64,000 bases of DNA from Syntrophomonas zehnderi OL-4 (lineage in GTDB: Bacteria > Bacillota > Syntrophomonadia > Syntrophomonadales > Syntrophomonadaceae), in the NCBI RefSeq assembly GCF_000983115.1, contig NZ_CGIH01000009.1:1-64000 (forward strand), in the 5' to 3' direction. The position numbers were made by a program, and so were the translations under genes. This document shows, piece after piece, positions 36,968 to 44,373 of this stretch (positions within the stretch are counted from its first letter, which is position 1; each line of letters starts with the position of its first letter). The notes below the pieces were generated by a model, which was not told the DNA's origin, searched no databases, and saw nothing but the letters and a program-made list of their open reading frames with translations.

Positions 36968-37846
36968 TCAGAAATTGCTTATTGCCAATCTAGGCAAATC
37001 GTTTCTAATTTCCAGCTCATTTGGCACTAATTTCGATGACTTGAATATAATTAATTCTGTTCCCTTACCCTTATTCGCAGCACTATAATTTAACACATAA
37101 TTTCTCATGACATAGTTGGAATATATACTTCTGATCCTTGTCTCGTCGTCATATGTCATAACCCAATCACAAGTTACATTCTGCTCAATGCTACGTGCAA
37201 TATCTACATGATCATTCTCAACAAAAAAGTTCTTATAAAGCCTTTTTCCGTTCACAAAATATGGTGGATCAAAATAGATAAATGCATTCTCTTGAAATTT
37301 AGGCAGTATCTGGGTCAAGAAACTTCGCACTTCTTTATTGTATATAAAAATACTTTTTTTCTTAGTAGCAATAGACTGTATGCGTTCAACTAGCATTGGT
37401 TTATTATATCTGGCGTCTATCTTATAAAAATCGGATTGACTATACCCCCCAATTGGACCCGCATTTAATATACCGGAACGATTTGTCCTATTCAAAAAAA
37501 AGGTTGCAAACCCAAGTTCTAATGAATACTTCCGGTTTGAGGTAGAATATATTGCCTTCTGTTTATACCATTCCTCAATATTAACCGGCGTATCTTCGAT
37601 TAAAGAGATTAAATCATCTGTTTGCTCTTTTAAAGCGCGCCAAAAGGAGTATATAGCCTTATCATAATCGTTAATGACTATGTTATCTACAACGCCATCC
37701 AGCAAGAGATTTATCGCAACCCCTGCACCGCCTGCAAAAGGCTCAATGTATGTTGTTGTTCTATTATCTTTTTTGGAAAGAATCAATTTAATTAGAGGGG
37801 TAATGCTACTTTTACCACCCGGATATCTTAACGGAGATCGGTTCAA
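36968..37846 (-). CDS. D12-class DNA adenine N6-methyltransferase (Dam-like)
   Basis: The protein has 292 residues from TTG 37846, with SD GGAGGTG 8 bases upstream. SAM-binding motif I is SPLRYPGGKSSITPL and EPFAGGAGVAINLL (about 3-50); catalytic motif IV is FIYFDPPYF (about 189-197). It methylates adenine in a short specific site. The C-terminal NKGKGTELIIFKSSK is typical of D12 enzymes. The ATPase/TOPRIM gene follows at 15 bases. The GC content is lower than the neighbouring Tad operon, suggesting recent acquisition of the pair. Confidence 0.9.
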   Translation of the reverse strand: MNRSPLRYPGGKSSITPLIKLILSKKDNRTTTYIEPFAGGAGVAINLLLDGVVDNIVINDYDKAIYSFWRALKEQTDDLISLIEDTPVNIEEWYKQKAIYSTSNRKYSLELGFATFFLNRTNRSGILNAGPIGGYSQSDFYKIDARYNKPMLVERIQSIATKKKSIFIYNKEVRSFLTQILPKFQENAFIYFDPPYFVNGKRLYKNFFVENDHVDIARSIEQNVTCDWVMTYDDETRIRSIYSNYVMRNYVLNYSAANKGKGTELIIFKSSKLVPNELEIRNDLPRLAISNF

Positions 37847-38017
37847 AAAGTCACCTCCATTACAGTTTTAAATATACAAATGCTCATCTATTCTGTAACC
37901 TAATAAAGTAGATTTTGCTTGATTCTATCCATTTCAAGAATATTCTTCTCTAGAATCAAGGATAACAATTTTCCCCATATTTTGCAAAAGAAATCTAAAG
38001 CTCTACGATCCTTTTAT

Positions 38018-38092
38018 TCATTTAACACTTGCCTTTACTGGGTCAGCGGTTCTCAAGGCCAAAATGGCAGCAAGTACCGCAATTAACCACAT
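38018..38092 (-). CDS. Possible 24-residue hydrophobic peptide
   Basis: ATG 38092 has a GAAGGAG site 7 bases upstream and encodes MWLIAVLAAILALRTADPVK plus ASVK. The profile (short membrane helix and basic tail) resembles leader peptides or type I toxins. It is the only coding signal I see in the 425-base gap 37847-38271; the remainder is AT-rich, with a terminator hairpin at 38209. No antisense RNA can be judged by eye. Confidence 0.35.
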   Translation of the reverse strand: MWLIAVLAAILALRTADPVKASVK

Positions 38093-38208
38093 CACTTCAC
38101 TCCTTCTATTATTTATTGATTCCTAGCAACGTTTAAACCTAAATGAATACAGAAAAGCCGGACGCTATATTACCCGGGCTTAACGGACTGGGAAAAAGGG
38201 CATAAAAC

Positions 38209-38226
38209 AACACCCCTGGGGGTGTT
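38209..38226. terminator. AACACCCC/GGGGTGTT hairpin, copy 3
   Basis: The palindrome AACACCCCTGGGGGTGTT is the same as at 28713-28730, again preceded by GGCATAAAA. It lies after the stop of the 38553-38272 gene. Confidence 0.6.
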
Positions 38227-38271
38227 GGTAACATAGTTATTCAGTTAAGCAAAAATTTAGCCAGGGATTCT

Positions 38272-38553
38272 TTAATTAGCCCTTATCGCAGAATTAAGTG
38301 CTTTTTTAGTGCAGGATTTACACATAGGAGCACCTAATCTATCAACATGTCCACATTTAAGGGTTGTTTCTGCTTGTCCACGGGGTCTATTAGAAGATAG
38401 CCAGTAGTGGGCTGATTTAATGATTTGTTCTAACTCATCATTAATATCCAGAAAAGTACTTACGGGGCAGTTTATACAGGGTTCCATATGCTCTTTAATT
38501 TCTATATATGAATACGGGCATTGAGCTTTACAAAACTTATCAAAATTAAACAT
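38272..38553 (-). CDS. Small Cys-rich hypothetical protein
   Basis: The protein has 93 residues with eight Cys in spaced pairs: FCKAQCPY, PCINCPV, KCGHVDRLGAPMCKSC. This suggests one or two zinc sites. It has no known family that I recognise. SD AGGAGGTG lies upstream of ATG 38553. The protein at 39244-38903 has a similar start (YCLGMCPE...CHSCHLDGF), so the two may be related. Confidence 0.55.
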   Translation of the reverse strand: MFNFDKFCKAQCPYSYIEIKEHMEPCINCPVSTFLDINDELEQIIKSAHYWLSSNRPRGQAETTLKCGHVDRLGAPMCKSCTKKALNSAIRAN

Positions 38554-38573
38554 TCCACTTCACCTCCTTTATA

Positions 38574-38840
38574 TTAAACTGTCCGCCAACCTCGCTTAAT
38601 TAGCCTGCGCTCCCGCTGCCCATTTGCAAAGAAACCGGCAAAAGGCCACATAAGCAGGCCCCCAATACCAGCAGTTAAAAGGCCAACAACCATAGCAGCG
38701 GTTAACCAAAGCAGGGCACAAAGGATCATGCCATTAAACAGGAACCACAAGGGGCCAAAACCCATAACTAACCAGTTGAAGCCTCTTTTGACCCTGGTAC
38801 GCTTTCCGTTCCTGGGATTTTCGTAGGTGACAAAACACAT
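38574..38840 (-). CDS. Small membrane protein
   Basis: The protein has 88 residues. A basic N-terminus (NPRNGKRTRVKRGFNWL) is followed by two hydrophobic segments (VMGFGPLWFLFNGMILCALLWLTA in part, and VVGLLTAGIGGLLMWPFAGF). It resembles short two-helix DUF-type proteins with a GxxPLxxLF motif; the function is unknown. Confidence 0.6.
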   Translation of the reverse strand: MCFVTYENPRNGKRTRVKRGFNWLVMGFGPLWFLFNGMILCALLWLTAAMVVGLLTAGIGGLLMWPFAGFFANGQRERRLIKRGWRTV

Positions 38841-38902
38841 AACATTAACCGCCTTTCTAGTTTTACAATATCTCCTGAACCAGGCCGCGCGGGAGATCAG
38901 TA

Positions 38903-39244
38903 TTATTTGGGTGGTCGTCCCTCAGGATTAAATATTGGGCCGAGTCTTTTCATTTCAAAATGGCACTGTAATCCGTATGATATTATTACTCGAAAAGCTT
39001 CATCCAGTTCTATGTTATTTGCTTCCGATATTTCAGACATGATCATAAGAACAAACTGTTCGTCTTCTTCTTTCAAAGTACTCAAGTTTATGTATTGTGT
39101 AGTTGAATCGTTAACAAACTCGATAAATCCGTCTAGATGACAGCTATGGCATATGCCTGTCTTCCCATCATGAAATGAGCTATAAATTCGTCTTTCGGGA
39201 CACATTCCTAGGCAGTATTTTTCGTAGAAGTCATACAAATCCAT
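38903..39244 (-). CDS. Hypothetical protein with CxxC-type motif
   Basis: ATG 39244 is preferred (AGGAGG 7 bases upstream) over 39259. The product is 113 residues: MDLYDFYEKYCLGMCPERRI, GKTGICHSCHLDGFIEFVND, then an acidic helical part. The Cys pairs may bind zinc. I do not recognise the family. Confidence 0.55.
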   Translation of the reverse strand: MDLYDFYEKYCLGMCPERRIYSSFHDGKTGICHSCHLDGFIEFVNDSTTQYINLSTLKEEDEQFVLMIMSEISEANNIELDEAFRVIISYGLQCHFEMKRLGPIFNPEGRPPK

Positions 39245-39302
39245 ATTTTTCCTCCTCAAATTTCATCCCGCCAGGCGGGATCAGTCTCCTTGATACAGAA
39301 TA

Positions 39303-39803
39303 CTACTGTCCGCCTTGGGCCAAGTATGCCTGGTTATGACTTACGTTTTTTATCCCACCGCCCTTGCCGGCTTTACCTGTTCCCCTTCCCCTATCCTTAA
39401 ATTCAGAATCAATGTATAAATACCGGTCTCCCCCACCATACATCCGGGATAGAGCCAGTACACATTTTTCATGCCATCTATCAATAGCATGTTTACTATT
39501 CATATCTATAATTCCTGCTACATCTTGGGGTTCTTTAGTATTAATTTCAGTATTTATACTTGGAGGTCTACCAGCACCTTCCCTTTTGCCACCCCAATTT
39601 GTTTTACCAGGGGCGATGTTTTGACTACGCCTAAAATTCCTGATATATTCACTATTAAGTTCGATTCCTAGTTTAACAGAAAGTTCTTCTGCCACTTCCC
39701 GATCGCTTAGTGAAAGACTTACATGACCTTTCTCATCCTCAGTTATGTACTCTTTAATAACAGATACAAAAACTAACCGATTAACTTTAGTGGGTCTAGC
39801 CAT
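39303..39803 (-). CDS. DNA-binding-like protein with Gly/Arg/Pro motif, long paralogue
   Basis: The protein has 166 residues. The first 85 (MARPTKVNRLVFVSVIKEYI, VAEELSVKLGIELNSEYIRN, FRRSQNI, GGKREGAGRPP) match the shorter protein at 40090-39824 almost residue for residue. GKREGAGRPP and GRGTGKAGKG resemble AT-hook-like tails, and the N-terminal half looks like an HTH. The extra C-terminal 75 residues (RWHEKCVLALSRMYGGGDRY) are unique. The function is unknown. Confidence 0.6.
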   Translation of the reverse strand: MARPTKVNRLVFVSVIKEYITEDEKGHVSLSLSDREVAEELSVKLGIELNSEYIRNFRRSQNIAPGKTNWGGKREGAGRPPSINTEINTKEPQDVAGIIDMNSKHAIDRWHEKCVLALSRMYGGGDRYLYIDSEFKDRGRGTGKAGKGGGIKNVSHNQAYLAQGGQ

Positions 39804-39823
39804 TTTCTCCCCCCCTCTAAAAT

Positions 39824-40090
39824 TTAAATCTTTAATTTCAGATTTTTCGTGGTAGGCCTTCCCGCACCTTCCCTTTTACCACCCCAACTAACTGCTGAAG
39901 CTATATTCTGGCTACGCCTAAAATTCCTTATATATTCGGAGTTAATATTAATACCCAGCTTGATAGAAAGTTCCTCTGCCACTTCCCAGTCACTTTTTGA
40001 AAGACTTAAATAACCTTTCGCATCCTCAGTTATGTACTCTTTAATAACAGATGCAAAAACTAACCGATTAACTTTAGTGGGTCTAGCCAC
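39824..40090 (-). CDS. DNA-binding-like protein, short paralogue
   Basis: The protein has 88 residues, about 80% identical by eye to the N-terminus of the neighbour 39803-39303. It ends soon after WGGKREGAGRPTTKNLKLKI. The 20-base spacing and the shared upstream sequence (GGGGGGAGAA...ATGGC) show a tandem duplication. Like its neighbour it is probably a small DNA-binding protein. Confidence 0.6.
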   Translation of the reverse strand: MARPTKVNRLVFASVIKEYITEDAKGYLSLSKSDWEVAEELSIKLGININSEYIRNFRRSQNIASAVSWGGKREGAGRPTTKNLKLKI

Positions 40091-40260
40091 CTTCTCCCCC
40101 CCTTTCTAGTTTTACCGTTTCGATATTTACTTATCTCTGGGCATACCGGGGGCCTTTCAGGGTTCCTAACTATAGCCCCCCTACCCGTTTACACGTATAG
40201 AAATTCGCGACTAAGAAGGAAAATATCTACATGAACACGAATATAGCTTGAATATGCGTT

Positions 40261-40449
40261 TTAATCATCCAGCAATTCAGAAACAGACACACTTAACGCC
40301 TTCGCAATACGAACCAGCACATCTCTTGAAGGATTCGTTTTACGGCTTTTTTCTAATTCACATAAATATGTTTGGGATATACCGGCTGATTTGGCTAATT
40401 CACCTTGATTTAATCCCTTTGCCTTGCGTAGGGTTTTAATCTTATTCAT
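40261..40449 (-). CDS. XRE-family helix-turn-helix regulator (single-domain)
   Basis: The protein has 62 residues, essentially one HTH: IKTLRKAKGLNQGELAKSAG, then SQTYLCELEKSRKTNPSRDV. SD AGAGG lies before ATG 40449. It is followed upstream by the first divergent XRE pair but has a different C-terminus (VSVSELLDD), so it is not a member of the triplicated set. Confidence 0.8.
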   Translation of the reverse strand: MNKIKTLRKAKGLNQGELAKSAGISQTYLCELEKSRKTNPSRDVLVRIAKALSVSVSELLDD

Positions 40450-40521
40450 AGAACCTCTCCCCAGGATTAAAATTTGCGCAACTTGCAGATAATTGGTAAT
40501 ATTAGCTATGAGCGAAAAAGT

Positions 40522-40734
40522 CTATTTATCATGGTGCGAACCGTCAGTCTCAGCCAGCAACTCGCTGGCCGGGACGCCGAAGAATTGTTCGAGACGTTGT
40601 ATTACCTCCCAGGAGGGATTGCGGCGACCCGTCTCAACAGAACCATACATTCTACGACTAATATCTAAGCGATCAGCAACTTCTTGTTGGGTATAGCCTT
40701 TTTCGTTTCTAAGTTTGATTAAGTTTATTCTCAA
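40522..40734 (-). CDS. XRE regulator of divergent pair 1 (FFGVPASELLAE type)
   Basis: The protein has 70 residues: HTH LIKLRNEKGYTQQEVADRLD, SRRMYGSVETGRRNPSWEVI, ending RLEQFFGVPASELLAETDG. The end motif recurs in the minus-strand members of pairs 2 and 3. It is divergent from 40830-41048 across two operators. It is a Cro/CI-type partner. Confidence 0.85.
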   Translation of the reverse strand: MRINLIKLRNEKGYTQQEVADRLDISRRMYGSVETGRRNPSWEVIQRLEQFFGVPASELLAETDGSHHDK

Positions 40735-40751
40735 AATATATCAACCCTTTA

Positions 40752-40800
40752 GGCACTATTTGTGCCTTGTGTATTTTAAGTTTAAGGCACTTTTTGTGCC
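40752..40800. promoter_or_regulatory. Twin palindromic operators of XRE pair 1
   Basis: GGCACTATTTGTGCC (40752-40766) and GGCACTTTTTGTGCC (40786-40800) are 15-bp palindromes spaced 34 bases apart, in the gap between two divergent XRE genes. They are the evident binding sites for one or both regulators. Confidence 0.8.
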
Positions 40801-40829
40801 TTGTCAAGATTGTTATATTGGAGGCCTAA

Positions 40830-41048
40830 ATGGCTACACTGGGTGAACGCTTACGCGAATTACGAAAAACAAAGAACTTAAAAAGAGAAGAATTAGCTGA
40901 AATACTTGGTCTAGGCCCTCGGATTATCACTTTTTACGAGACTAACGATAGAGATCCAAGCTTAAAAGTCTTATTAGCCCTGGCCGATTACTTTAACGTC
41001 TCCCTGGATTACCTGGTGGGCCGGTCGGATGATCCGGCCAGACATTGA
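40830..41048 (+). CDS. XRE regulator of divergent pair 1 (SLDYLVGRSDDP type)
   Basis: The protein has 72 residues with SD TTGGAGG. HTH: RLRELRKTKNLKREELAEIL, LGPRIITFYETNDRDPSLKV, ending LLALADYFNVSLDYLVGRSD. This ending is shared with pair 2 (42886-43104) and more weakly with pair 3. Its 3' end overlaps the convergent hypothetical gene by 40 bases. Confidence 0.85.
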   Translation: MATLGERLRELRKTKNLKREELAEILGLGPRIITFYETNDRDPSLKVLLALADYFNVSLDYLVGRSDDPARH

Positions 41049-41716
41049 TCCCTTAATTGTTTAAACTCATTATCTGGTAGATGAAACCCGATAGCATTAA
41101 TACCAACCTGAGTTTCCTTATCTAAAAAGGACAGGCCCGGGAGTGTAACAGTTACAGTTGGAACACGGTATGACCCACTAAAGGTATTAATAAAACCAAC
41201 GTAATAGATTTCGTCATTAATAGATTCCAGTTCCATTCCCAGGACTTCAAATAATAAAAGCAGTTCTTGCTTAAGGAGCGCACCTGGCTGCTGTCCGGAA
41301 CTCAACCATCTATAGCTAACGGGTATCATTTGTTGTTGTGATGAAGTAACAGCATCATATACAAACCCTTCCATGGTGTTTTCGTAAATTGAAGGAGGTT
41401 CTGGCGCATCTATTAAATGACGGACAATATCAACAGATTCCTGATACCATTTTCTTTTACCAATTTCCCGTTCATGTAGGTTAAGCCATGCTTCACGTGT
41501 ATTGTCATGTTCTAAGCGATTTTGTTTTGAATTTATAATTGCGTGCCTAAACTGCTGGTCAGTTAAAAACCTATAAACATCTTGATGCGTATATTCAGGA
41601 ATAATCTCGGCAAGCAGCTCAACTGCTCGACCTAACATGATGGATGCATTAAGGCCAATGGCATAATATTTACCATAAAGATCAGGATGCTCATAAAATA
41701 TAGGCTGAATTTTCAT
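41009..41716 (-). CDS. Hypothetical protein
   Basis: The protein has 235 residues with no recognised motif and no membrane segment. It opens MKIQPIFYEHPDLYGKYYAI, has a helical middle (WLNLHEREIGKRKWYQESVD), and ends SSDRPTR inside the reverse strand of the XRE gene. The last residues are thus read from the complement of the LVGRSDDP coding sequence. The start at 41716 has an AGGAG-type site. It is a cargo gene between XRE pairs 1 and 2. Confidence 0.55.
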   Translation of the reverse strand: MKIQPIFYEHPDLYGKYYAIGLNASIMLGRAVELLAEIIPEYTHQDVYRFLTDQQFRHAIINSKQNRLEHDNTREAWLNLHEREIGKRKWYQESVDIVRHLIDAPEPPSIYENTMEGFVYDAVTSSQQQMIPVSYRWLSSGQQPGALLKQELLLLFEVLGMELESINDEIYYVGFINTFSGSYRVPTVTVTLPGLSFLDKETQVGINAIGFHLPDNEFKQLRDQCLAGSSDRPTR

Positions 41717-41752
41717 TTGTTAAACGCTCCTCTCTTGATAAGGGGGTAAAGT

Positions 41753-42583
41753 ATGCAAAATGCTCGTTTACCGGATGGTTCTATAATTAACCCTAAAGAA
41801 TATATCCCTGGAATTCATGATGGGAACTTACGCTGTCCCTATTGTGGCGCTAAAGTAATTTTTGTCAGCACTAATACCACAAGGGAGCCTTTTTTAAAAA
41901 CTACTGGTAAGTCTACCGAATCTAAACATCTGGATAATTGTCCACAGAAACGTAATGTAGAAGTTTTCAATTCCATAAAGCAAATAAGGAACTATCATCC
42001 TGACCCAACTAGGCCAAGTACCGGTCAACACGTTTTACATTTGGAGTTGGGAGACTTATATCATGAAAGAAAAGCTAATACCAGCATACCGGAAATTGGC
42101 TGGGATCATCCCAAGAAACAGCTAGACTATGCCAATCAGTATCCTGATAAAAAGAATGAACTCCCTGACAGAGCAAGAACCCTTAAAGCTTTAGCTAGGT
42201 ATATAAAGAACTCAGAAGCAGTACTTGCTTCTACAATAGTAAAATTTAATGGAGCCTTTTATCCAATTAGCGAGATTGTTATAGATCAAAATATGGCTCA
42301 TGATATAGCTCTAACCGGAAACGAGCTGGAACGTTTTATATATGGGACTGTATTTTCAGTAGTACGATTAGAAAAAGTAATGTATATAAATTTCGACCAG
42401 CAAGACGGTGCTCTTCCATTTACTATTGTGGTTTTTCAAAAAAGTTTTAAAAAATTTACATATACTAAAGAAAAACTCGAAGGTAAGAACGTTTTGGTTC
42501 GAGGAATAATCCGATTTAATTCAAGGACAAATCAAACAGAAACGACTGTTTGGTCAAACTCTCAGCTTGAATGGGTTAAATAA
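41753..42583 (+). CDS. Zinc-ribbon protein with possible C-terminal OB-like region
   Basis: The protein has 276 residues. The N-terminus has CPYCGAKVIFV...HLDNCPQKR (a CxxC and a later C, zinc-ribbon-like; about 30-65). The C-terminal part (FTIVVFQKSFKKFTYTKEKL, NVLVRGIIRFNSRTNQTETT) has beta-rich OB-like character. SD AAGGGGG precedes ATG 41753. I do not recognise the family; nucleic-acid binding is a reasonable guess. Confidence 0.5.
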   Translation: MQNARLPDGSIINPKEYIPGIHDGNLRCPYCGAKVIFVSTNTTREPFLKTTGKSTESKHLDNCPQKRNVEVFNSIKQIRNYHPDPTRPSTGQHVLHLELGDLYHERKANTSIPEIGWDHPKKQLDYANQYPDKKNELPDRARTLKALARYIKNSEAVLASTIVKFNGAFYPISEIVIDQNMAHDIALTGNELERFIYGTVFSVVRLEKVMYINFDQQDGALPFTIVVFQKSFKKFTYTKEKLEGKNVLVRGIIRFNSRTNQTETTVWSNSQLEWVK

Positions 42584-42790
42584 TTAAACCGGCTCTTCTT
42601 CCCCCTCAGCCAGCAACTCACTGGCCGGGACGCCGAAGAAGTTTTCAAGACGCTGGGCTACTGTCCATGATGGGTTGCTTTTATTGCGTTCAATGTCACA
42701 ATAATTCCGTTGGCTTATACCAATATAAGTTGCAACCTCTTGTTGAGTTAATTGTCGTTTAAGACGGGCTTCTTTTAATCTATATCTCAT
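42584..42790 (-). CDS. XRE regulator of divergent pair 2
   Basis: The protein has 68 residues: HTH RLKEARLKRQLTQQEVATYI, SQRNYCDIERNKSNPSWTVA, ending RLENFFGVPASELLAEGEEE. The DNA of its 3' part matches that of 40522-40580 and 44083-44140. It is divergent from 42886 across the TTAGCGAC operators. Confidence 0.85.
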   Translation of the reverse strand: MRYRLKEARLKRQLTQQEVATYIGISQRNYCDIERNKSNPSWTVAQRLENFFGVPASELLAEGEEEPV

Positions 42791-42805
42791 TATTAATACC
42801 TCACG

Positions 42806-42857
42806 CTTAGCGACTGTGTCACTAAGCCTAAATATAGTTTATAGCGATTTTGTCGCT
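42806..42857. promoter_or_regulatory. Twin palindromic operators of XRE pair 2
   Basis: CTTAGCGACTGTGTCACTAAG (one base per side imperfect; 42806-42826) and AGCGATTTTGTCGCT (42843-42857) share the half-site TTAGCGAC. The sequence is unlike that of pair 1, although the regulators are paralogous. Confidence 0.75.
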
Positions 42858-42885
42858 AAGTCAATATTGATTTAGGAGGATTACT

Positions 42886-43104
42886 TTGGCTAGTTTTCAA
42901 GAACGGCTAAAAACAATTCGTAAAGAAAAGAAACTTTCTCAAACGAAACTTGCCGATGGTATCTGTGTTAGCCAAAGAGTAATATCTGATTTTGAAAATG
43001 GTACCGGCTTTCCCAGTTTCAGGGTCTTGTTAGCCCTGGCCGATTACTTTGACGTCTCCCTGGACTACCTGGTGGGCCGCTCAGACGACCCGACCCGGCG
43101 GTAA
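42886..43104 (+). CDS. XRE regulator of divergent pair 2
   Basis: The protein has 72 residues from TTG 42886 with SD TAGGAGGA. HTH: RLKTIRKEKKLSQTKLADGI, SQRVISDFENGTGFPSFRVL, ending LALADYFDVSLDYLVGRSDD. It is closely similar to 40830-41048 in the last 30 residues but diverged in the recognition helix, in line with the different operator. Confidence 0.85.
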   Translation: MASFQERLKTIRKEKKLSQTKLADGICVSQRVISDFENGTGFPSFRVLLALADYFDVSLDYLVGRSDDPTRR

Positions 43105-43409
43105 AGTTTGCATATTACGATATGGGCTATATAACAAATAACTGGCAATAAGAAATATAGAACAAAAATTGCTACGCCTAAAATTCCTGGTAGTGAGCAC
43201 AGTATTCTCAGATAATAATATTGTTCTATTAAACCCTTGGGATACACCAAAAACTCAATAATAACTGCAACACCGCAAATTCCAATAAGTTCTGATAATA
43301 AAAGGAAGTCTATAGAAGGGGGGAGAACACCATCCCTAACTATGTCGTGTATATACTTTTTGTAATCATAAGTTGTCTCGTATATCTTTTTACATATAAT
43401 GTTTCTCAC
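43065..43409 (-). CDS. Small membrane protein, cargo of XRE pair 2
   Basis: The protein has 114 residues with three hydrophobic segments (FLLLSELIGICGVAVIIEFL; ILCSLPGILGVAIFVLYFLL; VICYIAHIVICKLY). Its C-terminus GSSERPTR is again read from the complement of the XRE 3' end, as in 41009-41716. Its 5' end overlaps the 5' end of the divergent 43347 gene by 63 bases, so one of the two starts may be wrong. The function is unknown. Confidence 0.45.
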   Translation of the reverse strand: MRNIICKKIYETTYDYKKYIHDIVRDGVLPPSIDFLLLSELIGICGVAVIIEFLVYPKGLIEQYYYLRILCSLPGILGVAIFVLYFLLPVICYIAHIVICKLYRRVGSSERPTR

Positions 43410-44024
43410 TTATTCATCCCCTTTTTAGTGTTTATACTTATTATTCTTGTCCCGAAATGGAAGTCTGTTTACTCAGGTGCTAAAAAGCCTGGTTTAAAGA
43501 AAGACCCGTTATATATAACTGTTTTAAGTATTATCATGCCAATTGCATTAGGTATAACGTTATTCCTACCGATGCTCTGTCCAGAGTATCGACCAGAGTA
43601 TAAATACTTACAGATATTACTGATGATCCTCGCTACTCTAGGTTTATTACTGTGGAGACAATCAATGGACTATATGGGTTCTTTGTTTGCCGATGGTATT
43701 TATGAATCTGAAATGTTAATAACTAATGGGCCATTTTCTTTGGTCAGGAACCCAATATATAGTTCATATATAATTTTATTCCCGTCTTTAGGCATTTACG
43801 GTTTCACGATAGTCCAAGATAAATACATTATTATACAACTAATTGCGTTATTATTGTTTATTTGCTTAGGATATATCTTATTAAACTATCGAATAACCCT
43901 CGAAGAAAAGGTTCTTTCCTATTTTGGTGCGGAATATGCCCGGTATAAAGCGGAAACACCACGGCTATTGCCAACATTAACAAGCATAATTGGTTTTATG
44001 AAGCAACCTTTTAAAATTACATAG
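43347..44024 (+). CDS. Isoprenylcysteine/phospholipid methyltransferase-like membrane protein
   Basis: The protein has up to 225 residues; GTG 43347 is the furthest start and has no clear SD, so a later one is possible. It has about five membrane segments. The ICMT/PEMT-type signature is in the C-terminal half: LITNGPFSLVRNPIYSSYII (the R-NP-Y motif) and EEKVLSYFGAEYARYKAETP. Such enzymes methylate prenylated or lipid substrates with SAM; the substrate here is unknown. Confidence 0.7.
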   Translation: MYILFVIISCLVYLFTYNVSHLFIPFLVFILIILVPKWKSVYSGAKKPGLKKDPLYITVLSIIMPIALGITLFLPMLCPEYRPEYKYLQILLMILATLGLLLWRQSMDYMGSLFADGIYESEMLITNGPFSLVRNPIYSSYIILFPSLGIYGFTIVQDKYIIIQLIALLLFICLGYILLNYRITLEEKVLSYFGAEYARYKAETPRLLPTLTSIIGFMKQPFKIT

Positions 44025-44082
44025 GAATTACTAAATTAGTGGGAGTGCGATGTAAGCTGCGATGATTGTTATGATAGTTATT

Positions 44083-44289
44083 TTATTTTTTCTCGTCCCC
44101 CTCAGCCAGCAGTTCACTGGCCGGGATGCCGAAGAAGCGTTCTAATTTAAAAGCAACATCGATAGAGCATTTACAACGGCAATTTTCCAGTTGGGTTATC
44201 ATACCACTGCTTACTCCGATTATATCGGCCAATTTACGGGTACTGATATTGGCCTGTTTTCGAGCCTGTATAAGGTTATAACGTTTCAT
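44083..44289 (-). CDS. XRE regulator of divergent pair 3
   Basis: The protein has 68 residues: HTH LIQARKQANISTRKLADIIG, SSGMITQLENCRCKCSIDVA, ending KLERFFGIPASELLAEGDEK, the same tail as in pairs 1 and 2. It is divergent from 44374. Confidence 0.85.
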   Translation of the reverse strand: MKRYNLIQARKQANISTRKLADIIGVSSGMITQLENCRCKCSIDVAFKLERFFGIPASELLAEGDEKK

Positions 44290-44307
44290 TAAAACTACCT
44301 CGCATTT

Positions 44308-44358
44308 GCTTAGCGTTGCTTTGCGTTTACTAAATTGTAATGCTTAGTGTTACTTACC
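44308..44358. promoter_or_regulatory. Operator repeats of XRE pair 3
   Basis: GCTTAGCGTTGCTT (from 44308) and GCTTAGTGTTACTT (from 44342) are direct repeats 34 bases apart, the same spacing as in pair 1. The second lies in an imperfect palindrome GTAATGCTTAGTGTTAC. They lie between the divergent XRE genes. Confidence 0.65.
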
Positions 44359-44373
44359 GTCAAGGAGTTTTTT

